Below, piece by piece: positions 55,458 through 64,000 of a stretch of DNA of 64,000 nucleotides. Location: contig VMTA01000018.1 in NCBI GenBank assembly GCA_013791855.1, positions 1 to 64,000 on the forward strand. The letters are read 5' to 3'. How positions within the stretch are numbered: the first letter of the stretch is position 1; each line of letters opens with the position of its first letter. The notes beneath the pieces are model-generated. The model saw only the letters and a list, made by a program, of their open reading frames with translations, had not been told where the DNA came from and did not search any database. The position numbers and the translations under genes were made by a program. The DNA comes from Sideroxydans sp. GTDB lineage: Bacteria > Pseudomonadota > Gammaproteobacteria > Burkholderiales > Gallionellaceae.

Positions 55458-56414
55458 ATGGAATTCACCCGATTATTCTCGATGTTTCAGCGCAGTAGCC
55501 GCGAGGCTGGCTGGACTGCTGTGACCCTTGGCAGCAGGGGTATCTATGTCGCACAAGCCAAATATGTCGGTCCACGTCCGCAGATCACGCGCTGTGCATT
55601 CCTGCCGTTCAGCGAAGTGAACTCCGCTGCGCTGGAGAAGATGCGCAGGGAGATGCAACTCGAAAATGTGCGCTTCACCACGCTGCTGTCTGCCAATGAA
55701 TATCAGATGATGATGGTCGAGGCACCGAATGTGCCGGTGGATGAATTGAAGACGGCCATCCGCTGGAAGATCAAGGATTCGCTTAATTACCATGTGGACG
55801 ACGCAACCATCGATGTGTTGCAGATCCCCATCGGCAAATATGGCAGCGAACGCCCGCAATCACTGTATGCCGTGGCCGCCTCGAACGATACGATACGCAA
55901 ACGTATCAATCTGTTCGACAAGGCGAAGATAGACCTTTCGGTGATTGATATCCCCGAGACGGCGCAGCGCAACATCGCTGCGCTCTACGAGACCGAAGGT
56001 AGAGGATTGGCACTGCTTTCGTTCGATGATGAGGGCGGTATGCTCACGATCACCAGCGATGGTGAGTTGTTCCTGGCGCGCCGTATAGAGATATCTGTCG
56101 GACAACTGTCGGATGCGGACGAGACCTTGCGCCAGCAATATCAGGATCGTGTCGAGCTGGAAGTGCAGCGTTCGCTCGATTACTTCGACCGGCAGTTCCA
56201 TCACCTGTCGATCAACCGCATGCTGGTATCGGCCCCGGAGGAATTGGGCTTGGTCGCGCTGCTTGGCGGTACGCTGGGTATGCCGGTCGAGGCGCTCGAT
56301 CTGGCACAGGGGATGGATATCGTTGGGGTGCCAGAGTTGGCCGATAGCGAGTTCGCCAGTTACGCCTTGCATGCGTTGGGCGCGGCACTGCGTCTGGAGA
56401 AGAAGGCGCTATGA
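55458..56414 (+). CDS. mshI: MSHA biogenesis protein MshI (PilM-like)
   Basis: 318 residues, cytosolic actin-like fold related to PilM/GspL. MshI signatures: TAVTLGSRGIYVAQAKY at the N-terminus, VDELKTAIRWKIKDSLNYHVDDA, DIPETAQRNIAALYE and VQRSLDYFDRQFHHLSINR. No clear ribosome site precedes the ATG; a possible promoter (TTGACG, 17 nt, TAAGTT, 55419-55447) would give a nearly leaderless message. It overlaps the next gene by 4 nt. Confidence 0.88.
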   Translation: MEFTRLFSMFQRSSREAGWTAVTLGSRGIYVAQAKYVGPRPQITRCAFLPFSEVNSAALEKMRREMQLENVRFTTLLSANEYQMMMVEAPNVPVDELKTAIRWKIKDSLNYHVDDATIDVLQIPIGKYGSERPQSLYAVAASNDTIRKRINLFDKAKIDLSVIDIPETAQRNIAALYETEGRGLALLSFDDEGGMLTITSDGELFLARRIEISVGQLSDADETLRQQYQDRVELEVQRSLDYFDRQFHHLSINRMLVSAPEELGLVALLGGTLGMPVEALDLAQGMDIVGVPELADSEFASYALHALGAALRLEKKAL

Positions 56415-57037
56415 GCCAGCAGATCAACCTGTTCAACCCGGTCTTCCTCAAGCAGAAGAAACATTTCTCTGCAGTGACCATGCTGCAGGCATTGCTGCTC
56501 ATCGTGCTGGGATCGATGCTGTTTTACGGCTATGCGATGTATCAGGTGAAGATGCTGGCAAAACAGACGGCCGAGATGAACGTACGCTACGAGGCGGAGC
56601 AAAAGCGCCTGCTCAATTACATCAACGAGTTCTCGCCGCAGCGCGCCCAGAAATTGCTGAGTGATGAATTGCAGATGGTGGAAGCGCAGGCTAGCATGCA
56701 GGAGGCACTGCTTACGACACTGAAGAGCGGCGCATTCGGCAATACGCAAGGCTATTCGGAATACCTGCGTGCATTCGCGCGCCAGACGGTCAAGGGCCTG
56801 TGGCTGACGGGTTTCAACATCAATGGCGACGGCGCGCAGATGAGTTTGCATGGCGCTGTGGTCAACCCTAGACAGCTACCCGAGTATATTCAGCGCTTGA
56901 ACCGCGAACCGGTGATGCGAGGCAAGTCTTTTGCGGCATTACAAATGAAACTGCCAGCAGCGGTTAAAGATCAGCCGGTAGCGGGATATGTAGAGTTCAG
57001 CCTGAGATCTGTTGCAGCCGAGGAGGTTGGGAAATAA
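56411..57037 (+). CDS. PilN-like inner-membrane alignment protein
   Basis: 208 residues, PilN-type: N-terminal INLFNPVF motif (residues 5-12) that binds the MshI/PilM groove, one membrane helix (about 22-44), periplasmic coiled coil and ferredoxin-like domain. Vibrio MshI carries this as a C-terminal part or separate ORF; here it is separate and coupled by ATGA to mshI. The stop shares one base with mshJ. Confidence 0.85.
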   Translation: MSQQINLFNPVFLKQKKHFSAVTMLQALLLIVLGSMLFYGYAMYQVKMLAKQTAEMNVRYEAEQKRLLNYINEFSPQRAQKLLSDELQMVEAQASMQEALLTTLKSGAFGNTQGYSEYLRAFARQTVKGLWLTGFNINGDGAQMSLHGAVVNPRQLPEYIQRLNREPVMRGKSFAALQMKLPAAVKDQPVAGYVEFSLRSVAAEEVGK

Positions 57038-57705
57038 TGAAGGAGCGCTGGGACCAACTCGTTGCAAAAATTGACGCGATGTCATTGCGCGAACGCGCTT
57101 TGATCTTTGCGGCAGTCGCGTTCGCGCTGGTGGCCATGATCGACTCATTTTTCCTCAATCCGCTGCTGCAGCAGCAAAAGCGGCTTTCGTCGCAAGTCGT
57201 GCAGCAGCAGGAAAAGATGAAAGAGATTCAGGGGCAGTTGGCGGCCTTGCTGCAGGCCAAGCAAGCCGACAAGGATGCGCCGCAGCGCGAGCGTATCCGC
57301 CAGTTGCGCGAGCAGATCGCCCAAGGCGATTCGTTCCTGAAGGAGACCCAGGACAAGTTGGTGGCGCCCGAGCGCATGGCACATCTGCTAGAGCAGGTGT
57401 TGGCAAAGAACAGCCGTCTGCAATTGGTTTCCCTGGATACGTTGCAGGTGTCGAATTTCATTGAGCAGGATGCCAAGGATCCTCAGCCCGAAACTGCTGC
57501 AGGCAAGCAGATATACAAACACGGCGTCAAGATCACGGTGCGCGGCAGTTATGCCGACCTGACACAATATCTGCAGATGCTGGAAAAGTTGCCCACCCAG
57601 ATGTTCTGGGGAATGGCCAACCTGAACGTGGTGAAATATCCTCAGGCGGAATTGACTCTGACGCTGTATACACTGAGTTTGGACAAGACATGGCTACAGG
57701 TATGA
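57037..57705 (+). CDS. mshJ: MSHA biogenesis protein MshJ (PilO-like)
   Basis: 222 residues: cytosolic LSLRERALI-like start (AMSLRERALIFAA), one membrane helix (about 25-42), long periplasmic coiled coil (about 45-115) and an alpha/beta domain with GSYADLTQYLQMLEKLP typical of PilO/MshJ. It forms the periplasmic ring linking the platform to MshK and the secretin. It overlaps mshK by 4 nt. Confidence 0.87.
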   Translation: MKERWDQLVAKIDAMSLRERALIFAAVAFALVAMIDSFFLNPLLQQQKRLSSQVVQQQEKMKEIQGQLAALLQAKQADKDAPQRERIRQLREQIAQGDSFLKETQDKLVAPERMAHLLEQVLAKNSRLQLVSLDTLQVSNFIEQDAKDPQPETAAGKQIYKHGVKITVRGSYADLTQYLQMLEKLPTQMFWGMANLNVVKYPQAELTLTLYTLSLDKTWLQV

Positions 57706-58202
57706 AGCGACTCGCGATGACTTTGCTGTTCTGCATGCTGCCGGCCATGAGCGTATGGGCGGCTACCGGTCTGGATGATCCGACACGTCCGGCATTCGAT
57801 ATGGTGCCGGGCCTTGATGGACAGGCTGTGGATACCAACGCTACAACGACAGCACCGAGCGGGTTGCAATCCGTGATCCTTTCCGGGACGCGCGAGTCGG
57901 CCATCATCAACGGCGTGGAAGTGGAAGTCGGCAAGAAGTATGGCAACGCGACGCTTACAGTTGTGAACGAGACATGCGTGGTACTGATGGGGCCGGAAGG
58001 GCGCCAGGTGATGCACATGTATCCGACGGTGAATCTGTCCAAGACCGAGATGGCCTGTGTCGGCCGCAGCGGTCTCCAGACGATCCGCAAGGTGGAGCGC
58101 AAACCACCCGCAAAAAAGAAGCCCATTAAGAAAACTGCCCAGGCGAAGAAGAAGCCAGTGACCTGCGCGGATGACGACACCAAGGATGGGAGTGGAAAAT
58201 GA
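57702..58202 (+). CDS. mshK: MSHA biogenesis protein MshK (PilP-like)
   Basis: 166 residues from the ATG at 57702, which overlaps the mshJ stop; a start four codons earlier is possible. Signal peptide (about 1-21, ending VWAA), LDDPTRPA near the mature start as in MshK/GspC-type clutch proteins, and a small HR domain (AIINGVEVEVGKKY, about 68-81). An unusual Lys/Pro-rich tail (about 130-155, KKKPIKKT) follows. It probably connects MshJ with the secretin MshL. Confidence 0.83.
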   Translation: MKRLAMTLLFCMLPAMSVWAATGLDDPTRPAFDMVPGLDGQAVDTNATTTAPSGLQSVILSGTRESAIINGVEVEVGKKYGNATLTVVNETCVVLMGPEGRQVMHMYPTVNLSKTEMACVGRSGLQTIRKVERKPPAKKKPIKKTAQAKKKPVTCADDDTKDGSGK

Positions 58203-59857
58203 GGCAATTATTAATCGTGCTGAGTCTGTTAGCGTTCGCCGGTTGCGCGACGAATGGCGCCAGCCAGAACGTCAAGAATCAGATAGACACTGAACTCGAT
58301 GCGGCAGTCAAAGCCAGCACTCAGACAGAAGTCTATGACGCGCTGTTGCCACCCATGCCTGCCCCGACTGCGCCTGTCGATTCCGCCGCATCGGAAGCCA
58401 AGTTCGACCTGGCCGTGAATAACACGCCTGCGCAGCAGGTGTTCATGGCAATCGTATCCGGCACGCGCTATAGCATGCTGCTGCATCCCGATATCGAAGG
58501 CAATATCTCGCTCAACCTGAAAGATGTGACCGTATTCGATGCACTGGAATCCATCCGCGAGATGTACGGCTACGAATACAAGATAGACGGCACGCGCATC
58601 TACATCCAGCCACTGGGCCTGCAGACACGCATCTTCCACGTGAACTACCTGACCGGACAGCGCGAAGGTAAATCGAGCCTGCGCGTGAGCTCCGGTTCCG
58701 TATCGGATACCCCCACTTCCTCTACCGGTGCGACGGGTGTGGCGACAAATTCGACTAGCAGGGCAGCGGCACTGGACAGCAGCAAGGTGAGCATGACAAG
58801 CAGCGCAGATTTCTGGGACGAATTGAGCAAGTCGCTGGCAGCCATCGTCGGTAACGAAAAAGGTCGTAGCGTGGTGATCAGTCCTATGTCCGGTGTGATC
58901 GTGGTGCGCGCGATGGCCGAAGAGATGAAGAATGTGTCCGCCTACCTCAAGGCTTCGCAGATATCCATCGAGCGCCAAGTGATCCTGGAAGCGAAGATCG
59001 TGGAGGTGCAGTTGAATGAATCGTTCCAGTCCGGCGTCAACTGGGGGGCGATCAAGAACACAGCCAACAGCGGACTCAGTGTCGGGCAGCTTTCAAATGG
59101 CACGAGCTTGGGCGTGCGAACCAGTTCCATCACCAACGGCATCGTGACTTCAACACCCGGTACGGATCTCGCACTGGCCGCCGCCGGATCGCTACCGGCG
59201 GGAGCTATCGCGGGCAGCATGTTCGGTTTGGCCTTTCAAACCAGCAACTTCGCCGCTTTGCTGAACTTCCTCGAGTCGCAGGGTGATGTGCATGTGCTGT
59301 CCAGCCCACGCATCGCTACGCTGAACAACCAGAAGGCAGTGCTTAAAGTGGGCACGGACGAGTTCTTTGTGACCAACGTGACCAACACCACGACCACCGG
59401 CACGGCCACCACCAGCACGCCTAGCGTGACCCTGCAGCCTTTCTTCTCCGGTATTGCACTGGATGTGACGCCGCGTATAGACGAGAACGACGAGATCATT
59501 CTGCATGTGCATCCGTCTGTCAGCTTGGTCACAACCGTCAACAAGTCCATCAATGTGGGCGGTGTGGGCGGCACACTCAATCTTCCGTTGGCTTCCAGCT
59601 CGGTATCCGAGACAGACAGCATCGTGCGTGCAAAGGACGGGCAGATCGTGGCCATCGGCGGCTTGATGCGTCAGGCGACCTATGAAGATCAATCAGGCCT
59701 TCCTGGGTTGCCCAAATCGATATTCGGCCAGACCAGCCAAGTGTCGCAGAAGCGCGAGTTGGTGATCCTGATCAAGCCGACGGTCGTGAACAGTGAAAAA
59801 GACTGGTCAGACGACATCACGCGCAGTCGTGACCGCATCAAGAGCATGACCCGCTAA
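58199..59857 (+). CDS. mshL: MSHA outer-membrane secretin MshL
   Basis: 552-residue lipoprotein secretin (lipobox LLAFAGC; Cys at about residue 16) forming the outer-membrane pore for the pilus. STN/N0 domain with FDALESIREMYGYEYKI, an N1 domain, a Ser/Thr-rich linker (about 160-200), then the secretin core: QVILEAKIVEVQLNESFQSGVNWG, the VHVLSSPRIATLNNQKAVLKVG signature and the VPLLGDIP-like GLPGLPKSIFG near the end. ATGA overlap with mshK. Confidence 0.94.
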   Translation: MRQLLIVLSLLAFAGCATNGASQNVKNQIDTELDAAVKASTQTEVYDALLPPMPAPTAPVDSAASEAKFDLAVNNTPAQQVFMAIVSGTRYSMLLHPDIEGNISLNLKDVTVFDALESIREMYGYEYKIDGTRIYIQPLGLQTRIFHVNYLTGQREGKSSLRVSSGSVSDTPTSSTGATGVATNSTSRAAALDSSKVSMTSSADFWDELSKSLAAIVGNEKGRSVVISPMSGVIVVRAMAEEMKNVSAYLKASQISIERQVILEAKIVEVQLNESFQSGVNWGAIKNTANSGLSVGQLSNGTSLGVRTSSITNGIVTSTPGTDLALAAAGSLPAGAIAGSMFGLAFQTSNFAALLNFLESQGDVHVLSSPRIATLNNQKAVLKVGTDEFFVTNVTNTTTTGTATTSTPSVTLQPFFSGIALDVTPRIDENDEIILHVHPSVSLVTTVNKSINVGGVGGTLNLPLASSSVSETDSIVRAKDGQIVAIGGLMRQATYEDQSGLPGLPKSIFGQTSQVSQKRELVILIKPTVVNSEKDWSDDITRSRDRIKSMTR

Positions 59858-59860
59858 GCG

Positions 59861-60811
59861 ATGTATCTGCAGCATTTCGGACTGCGCGAACCGCCCTTTT
59901 CGCTGACACCGGATACCAGCTTCTTTTTTGCCTGCACGAACTATCAGGAGGGGCTGAATACCCTGTTGGTCGCGGCCCGCAACGGCGAAGGATTCATCAA
60001 GATCACCGGTGAGGTGGGCAACGGCAAGACCCTGCTGTGCCGCAAGTTCCTTTCCTCGCTGAGCCAGGGCAGACAAGCCACTACACTGATCGGCACGCAG
60101 GATGCCGGCAGCCAATCTGCCGGCACACACTTCGTCACCGCTTATCTGCCCAATCCCTATCTGGAGCCGCGCAGCTTGTTGCTGGCGTTGGCGGACGAAT
60201 TCCGTATCGAACTGGCGCCCGATGTCGATCAGCACATGCTGCTGAAAGAACTGACGCGTGCCTTGCTCAACTTCGCGCGCGAAGGCAAGCGTGTGCTGGT
60301 CTGTCTGGATGAGGCGCAGGCGATGCCGCTGGAAAGTCTGGAAGTGCTGCGTCTGCTGACCAACCTTGAGACCGAGAAGCGCAAGTTGCTGCAGGTGGTG
60401 TTGTTCGGGCAGCCGGAGTTGAATGAACGTCTGCGCCACCATTCCATCCGCCAGTTGCGGCAACGCATCAGTTTCCAGTACGAACTGAAAGGCCTGCGCC
60501 GTGACGAGTTGGAACGCTATCTGCGTCATCGTGTCGCCGTGGCGGGATATGCGGGCGAGACGCTGTTTGCCGGTAGTGCGGTGGGCAAGATGCATCGTGT
60601 GACCGGCGGCACGCCACGGCTGGTGAACATCCTTGCACACAAGGCCTTGATGCTGGCGTTCGCAGAAGGACGGCAACAGGTCGGCAGCAAACATGTCGCC
60701 AGTGCGGCAGCCGACACGCCCGAAGTGAAGCGGGACTGGCTGCCTTGGGCGTTGTCAGGCTTGGTGATTGCAGTGGCTCTGAGCGTCATCGCGCTGGTGC
60801 TCTGGTCATGA
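59861..60811 (+). CDS. mshM: MSHA biogenesis AAA ATPase MshM (ExeA-like)
   Basis: 316 residues. MYLQHFGLREPPFSLTPDT is the ExeA/MshM N-terminus. Walker A GEVGNGKT (about 48-55) and Walker B VLVCLDEAQ (about 145-153) are present. A C-terminal membrane helix (about 290-314) anchors it. Relatives use ATP to help secretin insertion or assembly. It lacks the periplasmic peptidoglycan-binding domain of ExeA. It overlaps mshN by 4 nt. Confidence 0.9.
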   Translation: MYLQHFGLREPPFSLTPDTSFFFACTNYQEGLNTLLVAARNGEGFIKITGEVGNGKTLLCRKFLSSLSQGRQATTLIGTQDAGSQSAGTHFVTAYLPNPYLEPRSLLLALADEFRIELAPDVDQHMLLKELTRALLNFAREGKRVLVCLDEAQAMPLESLEVLRLLTNLETEKRKLLQVVLFGQPELNERLRHHSIRQLRQRISFQYELKGLRRDELERYLRHRVAVAGYAGETLFAGSAVGKMHRVTGGTPRLVNILAHKALMLAFAEGRQQVGSKHVASAAADTPEVKRDWLPWALSGLVIAVALSVIALVLWS

Positions 60812-61857
60812 GTCTGATCAATCAGGTTCTGAACCAGCTGGAGCAGCGCGGCGCACACACCGCACCTGAACAGACGCAGATCCGCGCCGTCCCTGCATTG
60901 CCGGAGCGGGACTGGATCAAGCCTCTCGCGCTAGGCGCGGGTTTACTGATACTGGCGAGTGTGGGCGGTTGGCTGTGGATGCATAAATCAGAAAGTCTGG
61001 AGCCGGAAGCGCATGGCAACATCGTCCCAGCACTCCCGGTGGTAGTGATCGAACCGGGTGTGGAGGTTCAACCTGCCCCGGCTACGCGACTCAGCTATGA
61101 ACTCAGTGTGTTGCCGCTGCCTGAATCGTTGCGTGAACGCGAACCTCAATCCGACGCAGGAGGGTTATCGAGCCGTCCCTTGGTGGCTGACATAGCAGCC
61201 GAGCCGGAGCCGATGCGCAAGCAGGAAGTGATCAACAGTCCGCCTGTCATCACACGCAGGGAGGCACCGCTTCCAATCAAACAAGTCAGCCCGATGCAAC
61301 GTGCCGATGCGGACTATCGCAAAGGCGTGCAAGCGCAGCAGCAGGGCAAGGTGCCGGAGGCGATGGCCGCTTATGAAGCTGCGCTGAAGGCGAATGATCA
61401 GCATGAGGCGGCCAGGCTCGCGATGGCTGCCTTGTTGCAGGAGAACGGTCAGCAAGCCGCTGCCGAGCGGATCCTGCAAGCGGGCCTGCGCCTGAAGCCC
61501 GTGCATTTGCCCTATGCGATGGCGCTGGCGAGGATGCAGCTCGGACGCGATCAACTGGATCTGGCAGTTGATACGCTGCAAACCCATCTGACCGCGGCGG
61601 ATAACAATGCCGACTATCAGTCTTTCTATGCCGCACTGCTGCAAAGACAAGACAGGCACAAAGAGGCCGTGAACCACTATCAGATCGCCCTGCAGATCGC
61701 ACCCCGCAACGGTGTGTGGCGTGTGGGTTACGCGATCTCGCTACAGGCACTGGGGCGTCTGGAAGATGCCAAGCTGGCCTATAAACAGGCATTATCGACA
61801 CGCACGCTCTCTCCTGAACTGACTGCATTTGTGCAGCAGAAACTCTCGGGTCTCTAG
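60808..61857 (+). CDS. mshN: MSHA biogenesis TPR protein MshN
   Basis: 349 residues: MSLINQVLNQLEQRG is the family start, a membrane helix (about 36-56), a Pro/Glu-rich linker, then four to five TPR-like repeats (about 165-349) ending ALSTRTLSPELTAFVQQKLS. The periplasmic TPR region probably contacts the secretin. The ATG at 60808 overlaps the mshM stop (ATGA). Last gene of the msh cluster; its stop overlaps the convergent comF by 4 bp. Confidence 0.88.
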   Translation: MSLINQVLNQLEQRGAHTAPEQTQIRAVPALPERDWIKPLALGAGLLILASVGGWLWMHKSESLEPEAHGNIVPALPVVVIEPGVEVQPAPATRLSYELSVLPLPESLREREPQSDAGGLSSRPLVADIAAEPEPMRKQEVINSPPVITRREAPLPIKQVSPMQRADADYRKGVQAQQQGKVPEAMAAYEAALKANDQHEAARLAMAALLQENGQQAAAERILQAGLRLKPVHLPYAMALARMQLGRDQLDLAVDTLQTHLTAADNNADYQSFYAALLQRQDRHKEAVNHYQIALQIAPRNGVWRVGYAISLQALGRLEDAKLAYKQALSTRTLSPELTAFVQQKLSGL

Positions 61858-62591
61858 GTTTTCCCCCGATGCGGAACGGTGCGCGCCACCACCCAGGCGC
61901 TGACCTGTCTTGCGCCTGCATCCAGCAGCAGTTGCGCCAGGGCATCGATCGAAGCGCCGCTGGTCATCACGTCATCCACGATAGCGATATGTTTGTCTCG
62001 TACGTCGAGGCCTGGCGATAAGGCGAAGGCCTTGCGCATGTTGCTGCTCCGCGAACGCCAGGGCAAAGTGGATTGCGGAGGCGTGTCGCGCACGCGGGAT
62101 GCCGCAGCGGTGAGCGAAGGCAACTGCAACACGGCGGCGATGCGCGACGCGAGGAGCTGCGACTGATTGAAGCCGCGCTCGCGCAAACGCGCCGGATGCA
62201 GCGGCAAGGCGAGCAGGCAGTCGGGGCGCGAACTGATGCGTGCAGCCAGTGTGTCGGCGAGGAAGTTGGCAAGGATCAATTGCTCGTCGAACTTGAGCGC
62301 CTTGATCAGACCGTCTAGGGGGAACTCGTAGCGGAAGGCTGCTATGGTCCGCGTATAGGCGGGCGGATGCTGCAGGCAGCGTCCGCAGACCCCGCCCGAG
62401 GGGAGTGGCGCAGCGCACACGCTGCAACTTGGTCCCGCATGATGAGGCAGGTCGCCGACGCAAGCGGCGCAGCACAATCCGTCGTGACTTGAGGCGCCGC
62501 ACAGAAAACAGGGCTGTGCGGGCAGCTGGCGAGCAATATATGGGCGGATGTTCAGCAATTTAGCAGTCAAAATTGACAACACGACCTCCAT
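61854..62591 (-). CDS. comF: ComF/GntX-family phosphoribosyltransferase-like protein
   Basis: 245 residues. N-terminal zinc-type cysteines ([22 protein letters not shown]) and a PRTase fold with [15 protein letters not shown]. The group is linked to DNA uptake and use of imported DNA. The start at 62589-62591 is preferred over a much longer reading that would run across the bioB leader. Divergent from bioB, with starts 55 bp apart. Confidence 0.9.
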   Translation of the reverse strand: MEVVLSILTAKLLNIRPYIARQLPAQPCFLCGASSHDGLCCAACVGDLPHHAGPSCSVCAAPLPSGGVCGRCLQHPPAYTRTIAAFRYEFPLDGLIKALKFDEQLILANFLADTLAARISSRPDCLLALPLHPARLRERGFNQSQLLASRIAAVLQLPSLTAAASRVRDTPPQSTLPWRSRSSNMRKAFALSPGLDVRDKHIAIVDDVMTSGASIDALAQLLLDAGARQVSAWVVARTVPHRGKT

Positions 62592-62646
62592 CAACGAACA
62601 TGCGTGCCGCAATTTAGCGCCGAATTCCCTGAAAGCAAACATCAAA

Positions 62647-63648
62647 ATGCAAAGCCAGCCCATCACGCTCGTTCGTTCCGCCAAAGCTAATACGCCGACC
62701 ACGCCGCAACGCTGGAGCGTTGAAGCTATCGAAAAGTTGTTCAAGCTGCCGTTCTCGGACTTGCTGTTCCAGTCGCAGCAGGTGCACCGCGAGCATTTCG
62801 ATCCTAATGCGGTGCAGCTTTCCACCCTGCTCTCGATCAAGACCGGAGGCTGTTCCGAGGACTGCGGCTACTGTCCGCAATCCGCCTTCCACGATGCGGG
62901 TGTAGAGAACCGCAAGATGCTGGAAGTGCAGGAAGTGATCAAGGCAGCCAAGGCCGCACAGGACGCCGGTGCCGACCGCTTCTGTATGGGCGCGGCCTGG
63001 CGCGAGCCGAGCAAGGAAGATATGGCAGCCGTGGTGGAGATGGTGAAAGAGGTCAAGGCGCTGGGCATGGAGACTTGCGCCACGCTGGGCATGCTCAATG
63101 ACGAGCAGACCGAGCAGCTGCGCCAGGCCGGACTCGACTACTACAACCACAATCTGGACACCGCGCCTGAGTTCTACGGCGACATCATCAGCACGCGCGA
63201 TTATCAGGATCGCATCGATACGCTGGAACGCGTCCGCAATGCCGGCATGCATGTGTGCAGCGGCGGTATCGTGGGTATGGGTGAGAGCCTGACGCAGCGC
63301 GCCGGACTGATCGCGCAACTGGCCAACATGGAGCCCTATCCCGAGAGCGTGCCGATCAACAACCTAGTAAAGGTGGAAGGCACGCCGCTGGCGCAGCAGG
63401 AAGATATCGACCCGCTGGACTTCGTGCGCACCATCGCCGTCGCGCGCATCACCATGCCCACAGCGCGCGTGCGCTTGTCCGCCGGCCGTCAGCAGATGAG
63501 CGATGCCGTGCAGGCCCTGTGTTTCCTCGCGGGTGCGAACTCCATCTTCTACGGCGAACAGTTGCTGACCACCGGCAATCCGGACGTCGAGCGCGACCGT
63601 GCGCTGATGGACAAGCTGGGCATGTACCCCTTCGCCGAGAAACACTGA
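62647..63648 (+). CDS. bioB: biotin synthase
   Basis: Radical SAM enzyme inserting sulfur into dethiobiotin. 333 residues from MQSQPI at 62647; a longer frame from 62548 is unlikely. The cluster motif [37 protein letters not shown] and the Arg in RVRLSAGRQ are present. It shares one base with the bioF start. No clear BirA operator is seen upstream. Confidence 0.96.
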   Translation: MQSQPITLVRSAKANTPTTPQRWSVEAIEKLFKLPFSDLLFQSQQVHREHFDPNAVQLSTLLSIKTGGCSEDCGYCPQSAFHDAGVENRKMLEVQEVIKAAKAAQDAGADRFCMGAAWREPSKEDMAAVVEMVKEVKALGMETCATLGMLNDEQTEQLRQAGLDYYNHNLDTAPEFYGDIISTRDYQDRIDTLERVRNAGMHVCSGGIVGMGESLTQRAGLIAQLANMEPYPESVPINNLVKVEGTPLAQQEDIDPLDFVRTIAVARITMPTARVRLSAGRQQMSDAVQALCFLAGANSIFYGEQLLTTGNPDVERDRALMDKLGMYPFAEKH

Positions 63649-64000
63649 TGATCTTTGCGGCGCTGCAACGTGATCTAGACGAGCGCGCCGCACAGGGCCT
63701 GCTGCGCCAGCGCCGCACGCTGCAGTCGCCGCAGTCGCCGCACATCATCGTCGACGGGAAATCCTATCTCGCGTTCAGCAGCAACGACTACCTCGGCCTC
63801 GCCAACCATCCGCAACTGATAGCCGCCTTTCAGCAGGGCGCGGCAGCGTGGGGCGTGGGGGCAGGGGCGGCCCATCTGGTGAACGGACATTTCACGCCGC
63901 ACCATCAGCTCGAACAAGAACTGGCTGCCTTTGTCAGTAAGCCTGCAGCATTGTTGTTCTCGACAGGCTACATGGCCAATCTGGGTGCGGTGCAGGCGCT
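63648..64000 (+). CDS. bioF: 8-amino-7-oxononanoate synthase, 5' part
   Basis: PLP enzyme condensing pimeloyl-ACP with alanine at the start of biotin ring assembly. Only the first ~117 codons are inside the window. [13 protein letters not shown] near residue 43 and [14 protein letters not shown] near 65 identify it. The ATG at 63648 overlaps the bioB stop (TGATG), so a bioBF operon. Confidence 0.93.
   Translation, partial: MIFAALQRDLDERAAQGLLRQRRTLQSPQSPHIIVDGKSYLAFSSNDYLGLANHPQLIAAFQQGAAAWGVGAGAAHLVNGHFTPHHQLEQELAAFVSKPAALLFSTGYMANLGAVQA

Noticed and set aside
1-64000. Mobile elements, prophage, CRISPR arrays, toxin-antitoxin pairs
   Set aside because: No transposase, integrase, Cas, or phage-like frames and no regularly spaced repeats apart from the in-gene 63-bp units; gene content is core-like throughout.

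Overview
The window reads as a chromosomal segment of a betaproteobacterium, most likely Nitrosomonadales/Gallionellaceae-like. This is inferred from moderate-to-high G+C, the gene orders yicC-gmk-rpoZ-spoT and rhodanese-grxC-secB-gpsA, and a betaproteobacterial MSHA pilus locus. It holds about 60 genes, most of them packed housekeeping or respiratory operons. I see no insertion sequence, prophage, CRISPR array or rRNA. The only RNA gene is a tRNA-Gly(CCC).

Layout. 1-3.4 kb: 3' part of nrdA, nrdB, a strong terminator, and a lysine/alanine/proline-repeat histone-H1-like protein. 3.9-14.4 kb: pabB; the yicC-gmk-rpoZ-spoT operon on the minus strand; a PP2C phosphatase; rph-rdgB-hemW; trmB; thiS-thiG; tRNA-Gly. 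14.5-25 kb: the high-affinity cbb3 oxidase cluster ccoNOQP, an extra 44-residue membrane peptide, ccoGHIS, two unknown membrane proteins and fnr. 25-28.6 kb: hemN, a nitronate-monooxygenase-like flavoprotein with a Cys-rich tail, and moeB. 28.6-33 kb (minus strand): gpmI, envC, ctpA, a hypothetical gene and moeB, chained mostly by 4-nt ATGA overlaps. envC is interrupted by one in-frame TAG. 33-38 kb: ArsR regulator, RND efflux adaptor and pump, DUF2892 protein. 38-43 kb: PglL/Wzy-type O-oligosaccharyl ligase, rhodanese, grxC, secB, SH3 protein, gpsA, trmL. 43-61.9 kb: a complete-looking MSHA-type IV pilus locus (mshE, mshG, prepilin, membrane protein, mshA, C, D, O, P, Q, I, pilN-like, J, K, L, M, N). 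61.9-64 kb: comF, bioB and the start of bioF.

How the parts work together. Two near-identical FNR boxes (TTGAC-N4-ATCAA), each followed at 20-21 nt by the same CATAGT -10 element, precede ccoN and hemN. fnr lies beside the second box. This makes a compact low-oxygen regulon: the sensor FNR, the microaerobic oxidase with its copper pump and assembly factors, and oxygen-independent haem synthesis. In the MSHA locus the ATPase (MshE, with a tandem c-di-GMP-binding N-domain), platform, pilins, giant tip-like protein MshQ, inner-membrane alignment proteins and secretin follow one another. Terminators and a dyad set the major pilin mshA and mshQ apart as separate transcription units. A pilin-glycosylation-type ligase lies 5 kb upstream.

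Most worth a second look: the amber-interrupted envC, the unannotated 44-aa peptide inside the cbb3 cluster, the two unknown genes between ccoS and fnr, the terminator-like hairpin at the start of the ligase gene, the G7-G8 tracts in mshO/mshQ, the permuted MSHA locus with an unassigned membrane protein, and the ArsR-RND-DUF2892 set with its AT-rich dyad operator.
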